From contig NZ_MSCC01000002.1 of assembly GCF_002954455.1 (NCBI RefSeq), positions 897,128-961,127 of the forward strand: 64,000 nucleotides of DNA, written 5' to 3'. This stretch comes from Photobacterium aquimaris. GTDB lineage: Bacteria; Pseudomonadota; Gammaproteobacteria; Enterobacterales; Vibrionaceae. The first letter of the stretch is position 1. Every line of letters starts with the position of its first letter. The translations under genes were made by a program, and so were the position numbers. The notes beneath the pieces were generated by a model. That model made no database searches and had not been told where the DNA came from. It saw nothing but the letters and a program-made list of their open reading frames with translations. Positions 36,680 through 45,711 of this stretch are shown piece by piece.

Positions 36680-37732
36680 ATGGCTACACTGATTAAAAGT
36701 ACTCAACTCCAAGCAACAAACTTTGCTTATATTGAACTTAGTGAGAAAACGTTAAAAAAACAACTCTCATTGTTATTCCCTTTTGCTGGTGCTATCTGCG
36801 CTATTATCGCTTTTACTTATTTTGTTTCACAGCAAGGACACTATTTCACACTCGTCGGAATACTAGGCATGGCATTGTGTTACACCCTTGCAGCATTAAA
36901 TCGAACCCTCTTTTCAGCAACTATTCTTTTTTGGATCTTTTTAATCGCAACCACACTTGTTTGTTCTAGTGGTTTTTATTTTACGGGTGCTCGTCATATA
37001 AGTAATACAATAGGTTTAACCATCCCATTATTGAGCTTTTTTGCCTTACAAATCAGAACGGCGAGTTGGTATAGCAGTATTTTTGGCATGCTATATATTG
37101 TGTTAAGTGTTTCAGAGATAACCAATAAACAAATGCAGATCTCATCAGCACTACAAAATATTTGTGCTTACTCTATTATCTTTGTCATGGCATTTTTATT
37201 ATCTCGTCACCGTTATGATGCAATTTTGCAAGTAAAAAGAACCACGACTAATGATTTCCTAACCGGATTATTAAACCGTGAAGGACTATTGCCACTTTAT
37301 CAAAATGAATCATCTCGCTGTAAGCGTTATCGTCGTGATATATCAATGCTATTAATTAACATTGATAAATTCAGAGAGGTTAACGACCGTTTCGGGCTCG
37401 ATGCAGGAGATAAAACCTTAATGATGTTGGCAAAATGTCTTCGTAATATGTGTGCAGAAAATATGCATATTGCACGCTTGAGTAGTCAAGAGTTTTGTAT
37501 CATTCTTCCTGATGTTGATATTCAAAATGCAGAAAAATTTGCGATTAATATTCGTGATGAAATTAGTCAATGGGTATTAGAATTAACAACTGGACATAAA
37601 ATTAATATCACTGTCAGTATTGGTATTACTAATGTTGAATATCAAGACTTTAGTTATGACTATATCAAGGCAGAAAGTGCATTAATGCGAGCAAAACGTT
37701 GGGGTTATAATCAAATAGCTACAAATGAATAA
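36680..37732 (+). CDS. Membrane protein with a degenerate GGDEF domain
   Basis: The 350-aa protein has about six N-terminal membrane helices (residues 30-185) and a C-terminal GGDEF-type domain starting at DFLTGLLNREGLLPL. The active-site loop reads RLSSQEFCIILPD near residue 272, so GG(D/E)EF is SSQEF, and the RxxD I-site position is not conserved (CAENMHIARL). Metal and GTP handling are therefore doubtful; a regulatory or receptor role is more likely. The rest of the domain (NIDKFREVNDRFGLDAGDKTL) is well kept. ATG 36680; AAGGG is 13 nt upstream. Confidence 0.84.
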   Translation: MATLIKSTQLQATNFAYIELSEKTLKKQLSLLFPFAGAICAIIAFTYFVSQQGHYFTLVGILGMALCYTLAALNRTLFSATILFWIFLIATTLVCSSGFYFTGARHISNTIGLTIPLLSFFALQIRTASWYSSIFGMLYIVLSVSEITNKQMQISSALQNICAYSIIFVMAFLLSRHRYDAILQVKRTTTNDFLTGLLNREGLLPLYQNESSRCKRYRRDISMLLINIDKFREVNDRFGLDAGDKTLMMLAKCLRNMCAENMHIARLSSQEFCIILPDVDIQNAEKFAINIRDEISQWVLELTTGHKINITVSIGITNVEYQDFSYDYIKAESALMRAKRWGYNQIATNE

Positions 37733-37755
37733 AGAATAAACATACCCCCACATTT

Positions 37756-37801
37756 TACTCATCATAATTATTTATATTTGGATAAAGAATTATGATGAGT
37801 A
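37756..37801 (+). terminator. Inverted repeat, probable terminator
   Basis: A 14-bp perfect stem (TACTCATCATAATT and complement) with an 18-nt loop lies 24 nt after the GGDEF stop; the T-run behind it is interrupted. Confidence 0.6.
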
Positions 37802-38155
37802 ATTGCATCTTAATTTTTATAATTCTATTTTACTTTTCCAACTAAAAAATAAAACTTAATAATTAAATACATAACACAATGTATAATATTGAGCATATTT
37901 CACTATTTAAATTTATTTAAAATATTACATCTAACCAATAGATATAATTCAATACAAACAACATATCCCCCCTATACCAAAAGACAATACAACACAAAGG
38001 CAACATTTAATTAACACGGAGCAGTATTCCCCTTAGGTATTGCTTCAATCTCTTATACCGTATAATATATTCTTTAATCTATTTATTAACATTTAGATTG
38101 TAAATATCAAACAAATTACATATCAATCCACATTAAACATACACATTAGAAAAAT
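37802..38155. other. Very AT-rich spacer before the hydrolase-like/phospholipase D pair
   Basis: 354 bp with few G or C bases and no open frame worth calling. It should contain the promoter for the two following genes. The drop in GC against flanking genes is compatible with horizontal acquisition. Confidence 0.45.
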
Positions 38156-39484
38156 ATGCTATTAAAAAGAAGAAAGGTTATCAAATCTGGAATATTAGGC
38201 TCAGCGGGTTTATTCCTAAGCTCTCCTATATCAGCACTACCTCGTTTTGCAACCTCAGAAGACACTAACGCTATCACTGTTTCTTTTTGTGGAACAAGTT
38301 GCACACGCGATGAAGGCCAAGTATCTCGTAATAACAGCGATAAAAATATATATCTACCTTCAACAGGTTACATTCCTGTAAGGATAATGAAAGAACTAGA
38401 TGGCTTTGGTAAAAGTGTTCGCGGTTGTGGTCAAAATGATTGGGCAACTTCAAATACAAGCGAACCACTACTAGTAAAAGGTCCACTGAGTGTACCTCAT
38501 TCATTACTTTCTTACATTCATAGCTACATTAACGGAGACCAATATTCACTTGTTGAAGCTGCAAAAGGTAGCTCAATGCCTGCGCTCGCTTTACATGGTG
38601 CAAATATTGCAGCTGCAAGTAAAGCAGAAGCATTTAACTTCATTGGCCATAACCGTGGAGCTTGTGAAGCAATTATTGCCGCATGGTTCCTCTATGCCTA
38701 TGGTGATGAAAAAACACGTAAGACTCCAGTTAATATTTTTGCTATTGATCCAGTACCTGGACCTGGTGCATGGTATGGCTTATTAACTCAGTTACCACCT
38801 AATGTTGTTAGCTATGTTGGCGTTTATGCGTGGGATATGGATAAAAACCTAAACATTACAGACCATGCATTTCAAGCTGTTGTTCCACGACCTAATGGTC
38901 GTATGCGAGGCGAAAATAATGAAATCAAACTCCACACTCAATCATGGCTAAACTGGGCAAAAAGTGAAAGAAGTTGGAGTGTATTAGCTGATGAAGCACA
39001 ACAAAAGAACCCTCTTGAGCCAGATGACAACACACCACAACCATTAGGTTACGAGTTATACACCTGTCGTGGCCGACATAGTACTGTTGCAGGAAATACA
39101 ACAGCAGATGGTGCATACAACCCTAGCAAATGTAGTGATAATGTTGCCCCTGTGCCTGAATTAATTTACAAAATGGCTCGTGGTTACTTAACGCAATGGG
39201 GAAGTAAATTCACCACCCCTTGTGCGGTTGAAGAAGATGTTCTTACCTTGAGAAAACATATTCACACATTCCACCGTGAATTTGATCAAATGGGAGGAGG
39301 CCCTTTACGTAATAGTAGTTTACCAAATCGTCCTTATGTCCGTCGCATATCATCAATCAGTGGTTATAACCCACTAGATACTTACTACATGGAAGATGTT
39401 GTAGGTAATCCTCCTTACAAACTTACTTATCCCGTTACCTCTGAGCGCACAGGTAAAGGTTGGGTTGACTGGAAGTTTCTATAG
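38156..39484 (+). CDS. Exported alpha/beta-hydrolase-like protein lacking the Ser nucleophile
   Basis: The 442-aa protein starts with a twin-arginine-like signal (KRRKVIKSGILGSAGLFLSS, residues 4-23). The body resembles DUF2235/DUF5621-like alpha/beta-hydrolases: a TSCTRDEG segment after the first strand, an elbow FIGHNRGACEA near residues 163-173 where the expected G-x-S-x-G Ser is Asn166, an acid in FAIDPVPGPG (Asp198) and a possible His in CRGRHST. Without Ser it may be a binding protein or use other chemistry. ATG 38156; the phospholipase D gene follows 65 bp later, likely in one operon. Family placement is uncertain. Confidence 0.6.
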   Translation: MLLKRRKVIKSGILGSAGLFLSSPISALPRFATSEDTNAITVSFCGTSCTRDEGQVSRNNSDKNIYLPSTGYIPVRIMKELDGFGKSVRGCGQNDWATSNTSEPLLVKGPLSVPHSLLSYIHSYINGDQYSLVEAAKGSSMPALALHGANIAAASKAEAFNFIGHNRGACEAIIAAWFLYAYGDEKTRKTPVNIFAIDPVPGPGAWYGLLTQLPPNVVSYVGVYAWDMDKNLNITDHAFQAVVPRPNGRMRGENNEIKLHTQSWLNWAKSERSWSVLADEAQQKNPLEPDDNTPQPLGYELYTCRGRHSTVAGNTTADGAYNPSKCSDNVAPVPELIYKMARGYLTQWGSKFTTPCAVEEDVLTLRKHIHTFHREFDQMGGGPLRNSSLPNRPYVRRISSISGYNPLDTYYMEDVVGNPPYKLTYPVTSERTGKGWVDWKFL

Positions 39485-39549
39485 GTATTCAGGTACTCAT
39501 TCAGCCACGTAACCATTTACAAAAATAACGCGAATAAACGAGAAAGAAT

Positions 39550-41400
39550 ATGAGCAAAATTGATGATGTAAAAAAAGAATTAGTTAAAAACGATCTCTTC
39601 TATCACGATAGCGAAAATAACTATGTTCGACTACTTGATACGCCCAATGTATGGGGTATGCCTTTTGGCCCTGAGATTATGCCTCGTGCATACGAACGCC
39701 AAGCTGAATTTGAACGAGCTGTCGTTGAAATTATTCAAAAATCACGTTACCGCTGTGATCTTTCATCGCTAAACAGTCCAGATCCAGATTGGGGAAAACC
39801 AATCTTAGGTGCTATTGATACCTCTCTATCAACCAAAATGGGTCGCACAGAGCCGACACAATTTCGTTTCCTATTTGGGCAAACACCTCTATACCCTATT
39901 TATAAGCCTGGCAATCTGGTTGATTTTCAAGATGCATTAAAGCGTCTAGTAGAAGAGCGTTCAGCGCATTGGGAAGTAATGCCTGAATTTATTATTGGTC
40001 GTTTTTATGAACGTACTGCAGGCTCAATACAATCACTGGAAAAAAAGTTTTTACCACCTGAACTGGTATCAAGCTATGGCACAAAAATGACGTGGAATCA
40101 TTCCAAAATCATTGCTGTAGATGGCGTTGAATCACTAGCTGGCGGCCATAACCTTAATATGGATTTATTTAGAAGTTACCCACCTGTTCATGATGTATCT
40201 GCCGTTGTTCATGGTGATGCAACATACGGTGCACAACTTTACCTAAATAATATGTGGACAGGTACAACAGATCTACTAACTAAAGAGTCATTTAATATTG
40301 AATCAATGACTTGGGAGCTAAAAGACTCTGATCCTGATTACCCAACTGACCCATTTGAACTAAGCTATGTTATTGATTATATGGAAGATAAGCAAGAACA
40401 GTTATTAGAGATTCATCAAACTGGCACTCAACCTGGCGTTGATCCTAAACAATCAGAGTTGGATTATTTACCGCCTGTTTTTGCTATTAAAGAATTTGAT
40501 TTACGCTCTATTTCTGATCTTAAAGCGCCTGTTTTTGAAGATCGTATTATATACAACAGCTATGAGAACCTTGATAAATATAAGAGTGCAAGCCGTATTC
40601 TTACTGTTGGTAAGTACTGGACAGGCTTAAATCGTAGCACTGACTTTAAGATTGGTTCTGAAATCATGAAGAAAAACTTGATCTTAAATGCCAAAAAAGT
40701 GGTTCGCATGTCACAACAAGACATTATCAGTGCATGGAAAAAGAACTGGAAAGATCACTCTGTTGCTCAATGGATCATTGAAGCATTACTTAAAAATGAA
40801 GATTTACAAGTTCAAGTTGTTGTTTCTGCACTTGACGCAGGTGCTGGTGCTGCAGGTGACCAATACTCTTTTGGTTCAGGAGCAATTAGAACTTTTGGTC
40901 TACTTAAATACTATATGACGCATGATGTCGCGACAGATAAGTTACTAGATGATACTGATGGCAAACGAGCGAATGCACTAAATCGACTTTTTGTTGCACC
41001 ATTCACATTTACAGATAAAGTACCTGAAGGTGACTTTATTGAAGGTAAAACATATAAATGGCCGAAATTACCACCAGAAGGCCGAACCTCCACGTTAAAA
41101 CAGCCGCCATTATCAGAAAAACCGCCACACCATGGCATTATTGGTCACCCATTCTATGCAACTATTAACGCAAGTGGATTCTTCTACGATCGTGTTGATT
41201 GTGCTCCCGGTAACCATGCAAAAATCATGATTGTCGATGACGAAGTGTGCATCATTGGTTCGGATAATCTATACCCAGGCAACCTCTCAGAGTTTAACAA
41301 TCTCATGGAAGGTGACTTTGTAGATGAACTATTAAATGAATATTGGAATCCATTATGGAAATATTCATCTCCACATGCCTACACGGGTAATAATTCATAA
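39550..41400 (+). CDS. Phospholipase D-family protein with two HKD motifs
   Basis: The 616-aa protein has both HxKxxxxD motifs of the phospholipase D superfamily: WNHSKIIAVD (His184, Lys186, Asp191) and GNHAKIMIVD (His556, Lys558, Asp563), each followed by a GG/GS-x-N element. The order and spacing, with a central VVRMSQQDI block near residue 387 and a terminal NPLWKYS, recall secreted actinobacterial PLDs, and the size recalls Photobacterium damselysin. No signal peptide is visible at the N-terminus (MSKIDDVKKELV). Expected to hydrolyse phospholipid headgroups; toxin role inferred. Paired with the preceding exported protein. Confidence 0.87.
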   Translation: MSKIDDVKKELVKNDLFYHDSENNYVRLLDTPNVWGMPFGPEIMPRAYERQAEFERAVVEIIQKSRYRCDLSSLNSPDPDWGKPILGAIDTSLSTKMGRTEPTQFRFLFGQTPLYPIYKPGNLVDFQDALKRLVEERSAHWEVMPEFIIGRFYERTAGSIQSLEKKFLPPELVSSYGTKMTWNHSKIIAVDGVESLAGGHNLNMDLFRSYPPVHDVSAVVHGDATYGAQLYLNNMWTGTTDLLTKESFNIESMTWELKDSDPDYPTDPFELSYVIDYMEDKQEQLLEIHQTGTQPGVDPKQSELDYLPPVFAIKEFDLRSISDLKAPVFEDRIIYNSYENLDKYKSASRILTVGKYWTGLNRSTDFKIGSEIMKKNLILNAKKVVRMSQQDIISAWKKNWKDHSVAQWIIEALLKNEDLQVQVVVSALDAGAGAAGDQYSFGSGAIRTFGLLKYYMTHDVATDKLLDDTDGKRANALNRLFVAPFTFTDKVPEGDFIEGKTYKWPKLPPEGRTSTLKQPPLSEKPPHHGIIGHPFYATINASGFFYDRVDCAPGNHAKIMIVDDEVCIIGSDNLYPGNLSEFNNLMEGDFVDELLNEYWNPLWKYSSPHAYTGNNS

Positions 41401-41414
41401 ACATTAAATAATAT

Positions 41415-41445
41415 AATAAGTAGTCAATTTATTTGACTACTTATT
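41415..41445 (+). terminator. Terminator after the phospholipase D gene
   Basis: AATAAGTAGTCAA and its exact complement with a 5-nt loop, 15 nt after the stop codon; the T-rich tail is interrupted. Confidence 0.78.
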
Positions 41446-41553
41446 ATTAAAATCAATAAAATACTCCCATATCTGAAAAATTACTATTCACACAAATACA
41501 TCGCGTTAATCATCATTTCAGTTTATAAAAGCATTTTTACGAGATGAACTATC

Positions 41554-42111
41554 GTGTCTTTCTTACTCGCTTTGATTTTCTCCCTTTCATCGAATCTCGA
41601 TAATTTCGTTATTGGCCTGACTTATGGCGTAAAAAATGAAAGGATCCCACTGGTTTCTAATGCCATTATTGCTTTTATTACGTCAGTCGTTACTTTGATC
41701 TCGATGCTTAGTGGCCAGTTAGTAACTCAACTAGTACCTCATAAAGTATCAAATGAACTAGGCTCTGTTATTTTTATTTTAATGGGTACATGGTTTATCT
41801 GTGCAGACATGCTAAAAAAGCAACAACAGAAGCAAGAAAAAACAAAAACAGCCCTTAATTTCAAAGGTGCTGTAATGCTAGGTTTATTACTATCAATTAA
41901 TAATATTGGTGTTGGTATATTAGGCAGTATTACTCACCTTAATATTTATCTCGTTGTCGCTTTAACCTTTATTACCGGTATGATGTTAACGTATGCAGGT
42001 AATCATATTGGTGACAGTATAATAGGCAAGATAGTCGGAAAATATAATGATTTAATCTCCGGCGGGTTACTTATTCTATTAGGAATTTTATCTTTATTCT
42101 TTTCGTTTTAA
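41554..42111 (+). CDS. MntP/YtaF-like membrane protein
   Basis: A 185-aa inner-membrane protein with six helices in two similar halves. The first half has SLSSNLDNFVIGLTYGVK (MntP/YtaF signature with the helix Asp), the second the related LSINNIGVGILGS, where Asn replaces Asp. MntP exports Mn2+ in E. coli; YtaF is its Bacillus relative. The sequence is nearer YtaF, so transport is plausible but the substrate is unknown. GTG 41554 is the start. Confidence 0.77.
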   Translation: MSFLLALIFSLSSNLDNFVIGLTYGVKNERIPLVSNAIIAFITSVVTLISMLSGQLVTQLVPHKVSNELGSVIFILMGTWFICADMLKKQQQKQEKTKTALNFKGAVMLGLLLSINNIGVGILGSITHLNIYLVVALTFITGMMLTYAGNHIGDSIIGKIVGKYNDLISGGLLILLGILSLFFSF

Positions 42112-42126
42112 ACCAAGACCACTTGC

Positions 42127-42181
42127 AAAACATGAAACCCAGCTTTACCTCATAAAATAAAGATCTGGGCTTCTATGTTTT
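42127..42181. terminator. Bidirectional terminator
   Basis: A long imperfect stem (AAAACATGAAACCCAG against CTGGGCTTCTATGTTTT, one bulge and one mismatch) with a large loop, between convergent genes ending at 42111 and 42186. Confidence 0.72.
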
Positions 42182-42185
42182 TAAA

Positions 42186-43094
42186 TTATAACGAAATCTG
42201 CCAACGCTTAAGTGGTTCAGTATGGTTTATACCAATACGTCCCCAACGATCAATACTATCAATGACCATCACATTGACATTTTTTGGCAATATAGCTTGT
42301 TGAGATGATGTCAGTTTTTTAGTTGTTAACAGCCATAAACTATCATCGTCAGCTAATAAGCTAGCGAGTTTATTCTTATCTGCTGCAGTCCATTCTAATT
42401 CCGGTGTTGTTAAACGATCGACAACAAACAATTGGTTACCAGAAGCAAAATCTTCAAGCTCATGAGAAAGCAAAACAACTGAATCAACCCCCGCTTCCAT
42501 CAATATTTGCTGTTGTTTATTAATCAACTGACGCACATCATTCATTAATTGTTGTTGATTTTTTTCTATTTGTTGTGCTTTTTCAGGCCATAAGCGTTGT
42601 AAATCATCGCTAACAATTGCCGCCATACGACTAAGATTAGTTGGGTTTAACCATGAATAAATTGAGGTTGAACCATCTCCTAAACGCAATGCTGCAACAC
42701 CTTGTGCCCGCGGTGAAATTGCTTGTGATGCATCAATCTCAACTATTTTAATATTACCTTGGCGAGCATTAACATACAGTGGGTCCTGCGGCCAAATAGC
42801 CCCTAATGTTATTACAGCTTGCGCTTTCTTGCTAGCCTCTTTTGTTACCTTGTCACCTTTTGATGCAAACCAATTCGGTAATCGTGACACGCCATAACGC
42901 TTAGGCGGTAAATACTCCGTCGTTAGGCCAGTATTATATGTTAGCTCTGTTGCCAGCATATAAGTAACCGGTGTTGCGGTTAAAATATCTTGCGCTTGAA
43001 CAACACTAGTATAGCTCCATCCTATTGCGATCATTGCAGCAGTGCACAGTGATTTTCTCAAAAAGCTTAGCGGTTGTTGCTGAATATAACTCAT
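42186..43094 (-). CDS. Second, atypical ABC-importer binding protein
   Basis: A 302-aa protein with a signal peptide ending VVQA-QD. It has the length and layout of cluster A-I metal-binding proteins (two lobes joined by a long helix, about residues 165-205, LQRLWPEKAQQIEKNQQQ) but lacks the metal-binding histidines of ZnuA/MntA; only scattered His (SHELEDF) remain. As last gene of the ABC operon it probably serves the same permease with a different ligand, or delivers one in complexed form. 26 bp from the permease gene. Function uncertain. Confidence 0.65.
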   Translation of the reverse strand: MSYIQQQPLSFLRKSLCTAAMIAIGWSYTSVVQAQDILTATPVTYMLATELTYNTGLTTEYLPPKRYGVSRLPNWFASKGDKVTKEASKKAQAVITLGAIWPQDPLYVNARQGNIKIVEIDASQAISPRAQGVAALRLGDGSTSIYSWLNPTNLSRMAAIVSDDLQRLWPEKAQQIEKNQQQLMNDVRQLINKQQQILMEAGVDSVVLLSHELEDFASGNQLFVVDRLTTPELEWTAADKNKLASLLADDDSLWLLTTKKLTSSQQAILPKNVNVMVIDSIDRWGRIGINHTEPLKRWQISL

Positions 43095-43119
43095 GGGGAT
43101 TCCTTAAAAAATACAGCGA

Positions 43120-43995
43120 CTACCCTTTACGAACAATGCGGTAACAGGTGGCAATTAAAAAGAAAATAGCAGAAACAATAATAATCGCGGCTCCCGAAGG
43201 AACTGGCAGTTTAAGCTCCATTGGTAATACCGTACCAACAACACAACTGATGGTAGCCAATAACGCTGATAGCAATACAAAACTGCCCATATTTTTAGTT
43301 AATAGGCGAGCTGTAGCCCCAGGAATAAGCAATAAAGCACCAACTAACACAGCACCGACAATCTTAACCGAGGCTATAGTGACCAGCGTAATCATCATCA
43401 CAAACAAATAGTCATAAAAGTTGGTTTTATAACCGCGAACACGCGCTATATCAGGACTAATACAAGTTAATAAAATGCGGTTAAAAGTCGGTATTAACAG
43501 CACAATAATCAAGCTACAGCTTATTGCTAATACCCATAGATCTTGATCAGTAACCGTAAGAATCGAGCCAAAAAGTACGTTTTCTAGCATGTGAATATTA
43601 ATTTTACGGGCTACATACATTAATAATGCCGCGCCTACCGCTAATGCCAAGGCAAGAAACACACCTACAAGCGTATCGTAAGGCACATTGGTTCGATTAC
43701 GAACAAAATGCAGTAGCAACGCAAAAATCATGCAAAAGCTAAATAATCCAATAAACGGATTTTCAGGCGGCTCACCTAAGAGTACCCCCAAAGCAATTCC
43801 AGTTAAGGCGGCATGCCCTACGGCCTCTGAGAAAAAAGCCAAACGCTTAGCAATCACTAATGTTCCTAGCCCACCTAATAATGGACCTAATAACAGTGCC
43901 GCAACAATGGCATTCACCATGAAGGCATATGAAAAGCTATCACTTAAAAAACCTGCATCAACGCCTAATTGTGCCCAATGACGTAATAATTCCAT
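43120..43995 (-). CDS. ZnuB/MntB-like metal ABC permease
   Basis: Inner-membrane subunit of a metal importer, ABC-3 family. The 291-aa protein has about eight to nine helices and the family segments AIVAALLLGPLLGGLGTLVIAKR near residue 30, SEAVGHAALTGIALG near residue 55, DTLVGVFLALALAVGAAL near residue 107 and VGALLLIPGATARLL near residue 218. Its start overlaps the ATPase stop as TAATG. Confidence 0.92.
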   Translation of the reverse strand: MELLRHWAQLGVDAGFLSDSFSYAFMVNAIVAALLLGPLLGGLGTLVIAKRLAFFSEAVGHAALTGIALGVLLGEPPENPFIGLFSFCMIFALLLHFVRNRTNVPYDTLVGVFLALALAVGAALLMYVARKINIHMLENVLFGSILTVTDQDLWVLAISCSLIIVLLIPTFNRILLTCISPDIARVRGYKTNFYDYLFVMMITLVTIASVKIVGAVLVGALLLIPGATARLLTKNMGSFVLLSALLATISCVVGTVLPMELKLPVPSGAAIIIVSAIFFLIATCYRIVRKG

Positions 43996-44750
43996 TACGC
44001 GACCTCATGTTGCTTCGCCGCAATCGGCGCATGGCTGTAGTGATTAAATAAACGCTCAATTTTTTCAGGAATCAACACCTCTGAGTGATGACCTGAATCG
44101 ACAAGAATACGATTAACAACATGGACTTGTGCATCCAATCGACGCACAGCAGTTACATCATGGTGTACTGCTAATACTGTTTTACCTTGGGCGACAAACT
44201 CATGAATCAATGATTCTAAATAACGTACACCTTGTTCATCCATACCAGTGGTTGGTTCATCAAGCACCAGTAAATCTGGGTTATCTAATAATGCTTGAGC
44301 AAACAATACGCGTTGCTGCTCACCACCAGATAATTGTCCCATACGACGATCAGCACGATTAGCCATGCCCACACGCTCAAGTTGAGTTAAAGCAAAGGCT
44401 TTATCTTGCTGTCGTTTACGCCAAAATAGCGGTGAACGCGTTAAGTTAAGTAAAATAAAGTCCATCACGGTTAACGGCAGACTTTGTTCAAACATGGCTT
44501 TTTGAGGTACATAACCCACTGAGCCCGGTTTGCCGTTATTAACCTCATCGTTCCATAAAATATCAATCTGGCCCTTAAATGGTGTTAAACCAAGAATAGA
44601 ACGTAATAGCGATGTTTTGCCGCCGCCATTAGGCCCCATAATCACATGGCACTTACCTGCTTCAAAGCTATGATTTATATTAGATAAAATGTGGTTTTCA
44701 CCGTATTGCAACTCAAGGTTTGCAATCTCAATTTGTGGACCAACACTCAT
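43995..44750 (-). CDS. ZnuC/MntA-like metal ABC ATPase
   Basis: A 251-aa ATP-binding subunit: Walker A MGPNGGGKTSLL near residue 38, Q-loop VPQKAMF near residue 80, signature LSGGEQQRV near residue 138 and Walker B LLVLDEPTTGMD near residue 158, followed by the His switch VHHD. Its start overlaps the end of the binding-protein gene as ATGA. Confidence 0.94.
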   Translation of the reverse strand: MSVGPQIEIANLELQYGENHILSNINHSFEAGKCHVIMGPNGGGKTSLLRSILGLTPFKGQIDILWNDEVNNGKPGSVGYVPQKAMFEQSLPLTVMDFILLNLTRSPLFWRKRQQDKAFALTQLERVGMANRADRRMGQLSGGEQQRVLFAQALLDNPDLLVLDEPTTGMDEQGVRYLESLIHEFVAQGKTVLAVHHDVTAVRRLDAQVHVVNRILVDSGHHSEVLIPEKIERLFNHYSHAPIAAKQHEVA

Positions 44751-45655
44751 GCTTGATCCTTCTTGGCAGCAAATTGCATTGCTTCAACTAGTGTGTCTAA
44801 ATTTTGCTGCATTTCAATTTCGACTTTTTTAGCATCATATTGACCATGCGTCATGTGTGAGAAGCGATATAACTTCACCCCTGTCGCTTTTTCAATGGTA
44901 TCAACATAACGGTTAGGCATATTTAATTCATAAAACAGCACATCAATACCTGATTGCTTGATTTTCTCAATCGTGCCTTGCAGTTGGCTCGCACTTGGTT
45001 CAACACCATGAGCAGGTTCAATCACCGCAGCAACATCAACACCAAATTCTTGTAATATGTAGCCGTAAGCATTATGAGTTGTGGCAACTTTCATTCCTGC
45101 AGTATTTAAATCCCCCAGCGCTAACATTGATTTACGTTTCATTAATCGAAATTTTTTCGCATAATCACGAGCATTTTTACGGTATTGACGCGCATTGTCG
45201 GGATCAAGTTCAGCTAATTTATTGGCAATGGTATATACCTTTTGAATTGTGGTTGATAAACCAACAAAGGTATGTGGATTAACAGCTCCGTTACCAACAG
45301 ACTGCCCCATAGCAGGAAGTAACGGCACATCATTATTCGCTTCAAGCACCACTAAATCATCACGGTTAGCAGCATCAATCACTTTAAGAGCAAAATCATC
45401 ATGACCAATGCCATTAACAACAATAACGTCCATTTGTTTTAGACGGCGTAGATCATTAGGTTGTGGTTGATAGTTATGAGGATTAAAACCTGCATCAACT
45501 AATGGTAAAATATCAGCCTTGTCGCCCACTACCGCTTTTACATAGCTATAGTAAGGTTGCAGTGTAATACCAATAGTTAGTTTATCAGCAGCTGCACAGC
45601 TAAAACTGACCAATAATGCTGCAGCGGTTAGTGCCGTTTGAATGACTATTTTCAT
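44747..45655 (-). CDS. ZnuA-like metal-binding protein of the ABC importer
   Basis: A periplasmic zinc/manganese-type binding protein of 302 aa with a signal peptide ending CAAA-DK. Expected metal ligands are present: His in NPHNYQPQP near residue 59, His in NPHTFV near residue 127, His in ATTHNAYGY near residue 193 and an acidic residue in the last lobe (FYELNMPN). The His-rich acidic loop of ZnuA is missing, so Zn versus Mn or Fe is open. First gene of the four-gene ABC unit, 56 bp after the DUF6162-like gene. Confidence 0.9.
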   Translation of the reverse strand: MKIVIQTALTAAALLVSFSCAAADKLTIGITLQPYYSYVKAVVGDKADILPLVDAGFNPHNYQPQPNDLRRLKQMDVIVVNGIGHDDFALKVIDAANRDDLVVLEANNDVPLLPAMGQSVGNGAVNPHTFVGLSTTIQKVYTIANKLAELDPDNARQYRKNARDYAKKFRLMKRKSMLALGDLNTAGMKVATTHNAYGYILQEFGVDVAAVIEPAHGVEPSASQLQGTIEKIKQSGIDVLFYELNMPNRYVDTIEKATGVKLYRFSHMTHGQYDAKKVEIEMQQNLDTLVEAMQFAAKKDQA

Positions 45656-45711
45656 AATATGTTTACTTCAACGTTAGAGAAAAGAATAACCGTCAGCTAT
45701 ATGCCAACACC

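Noticed and set aside
38156..41400. Type VI secretion effector-immunity pair
   Set aside because: No T6SS structural gene, VgrG, PAAR or adaptor is in the window and the first gene has an export signal, so the assignment is unsupported.
44747..45655. Calling the ABC importer ZnuABC by name
   Set aside because: The His-rich loop of ZnuA is missing and a second binding protein is present; Zn, Mn or Fe cannot be decided from the sequence.
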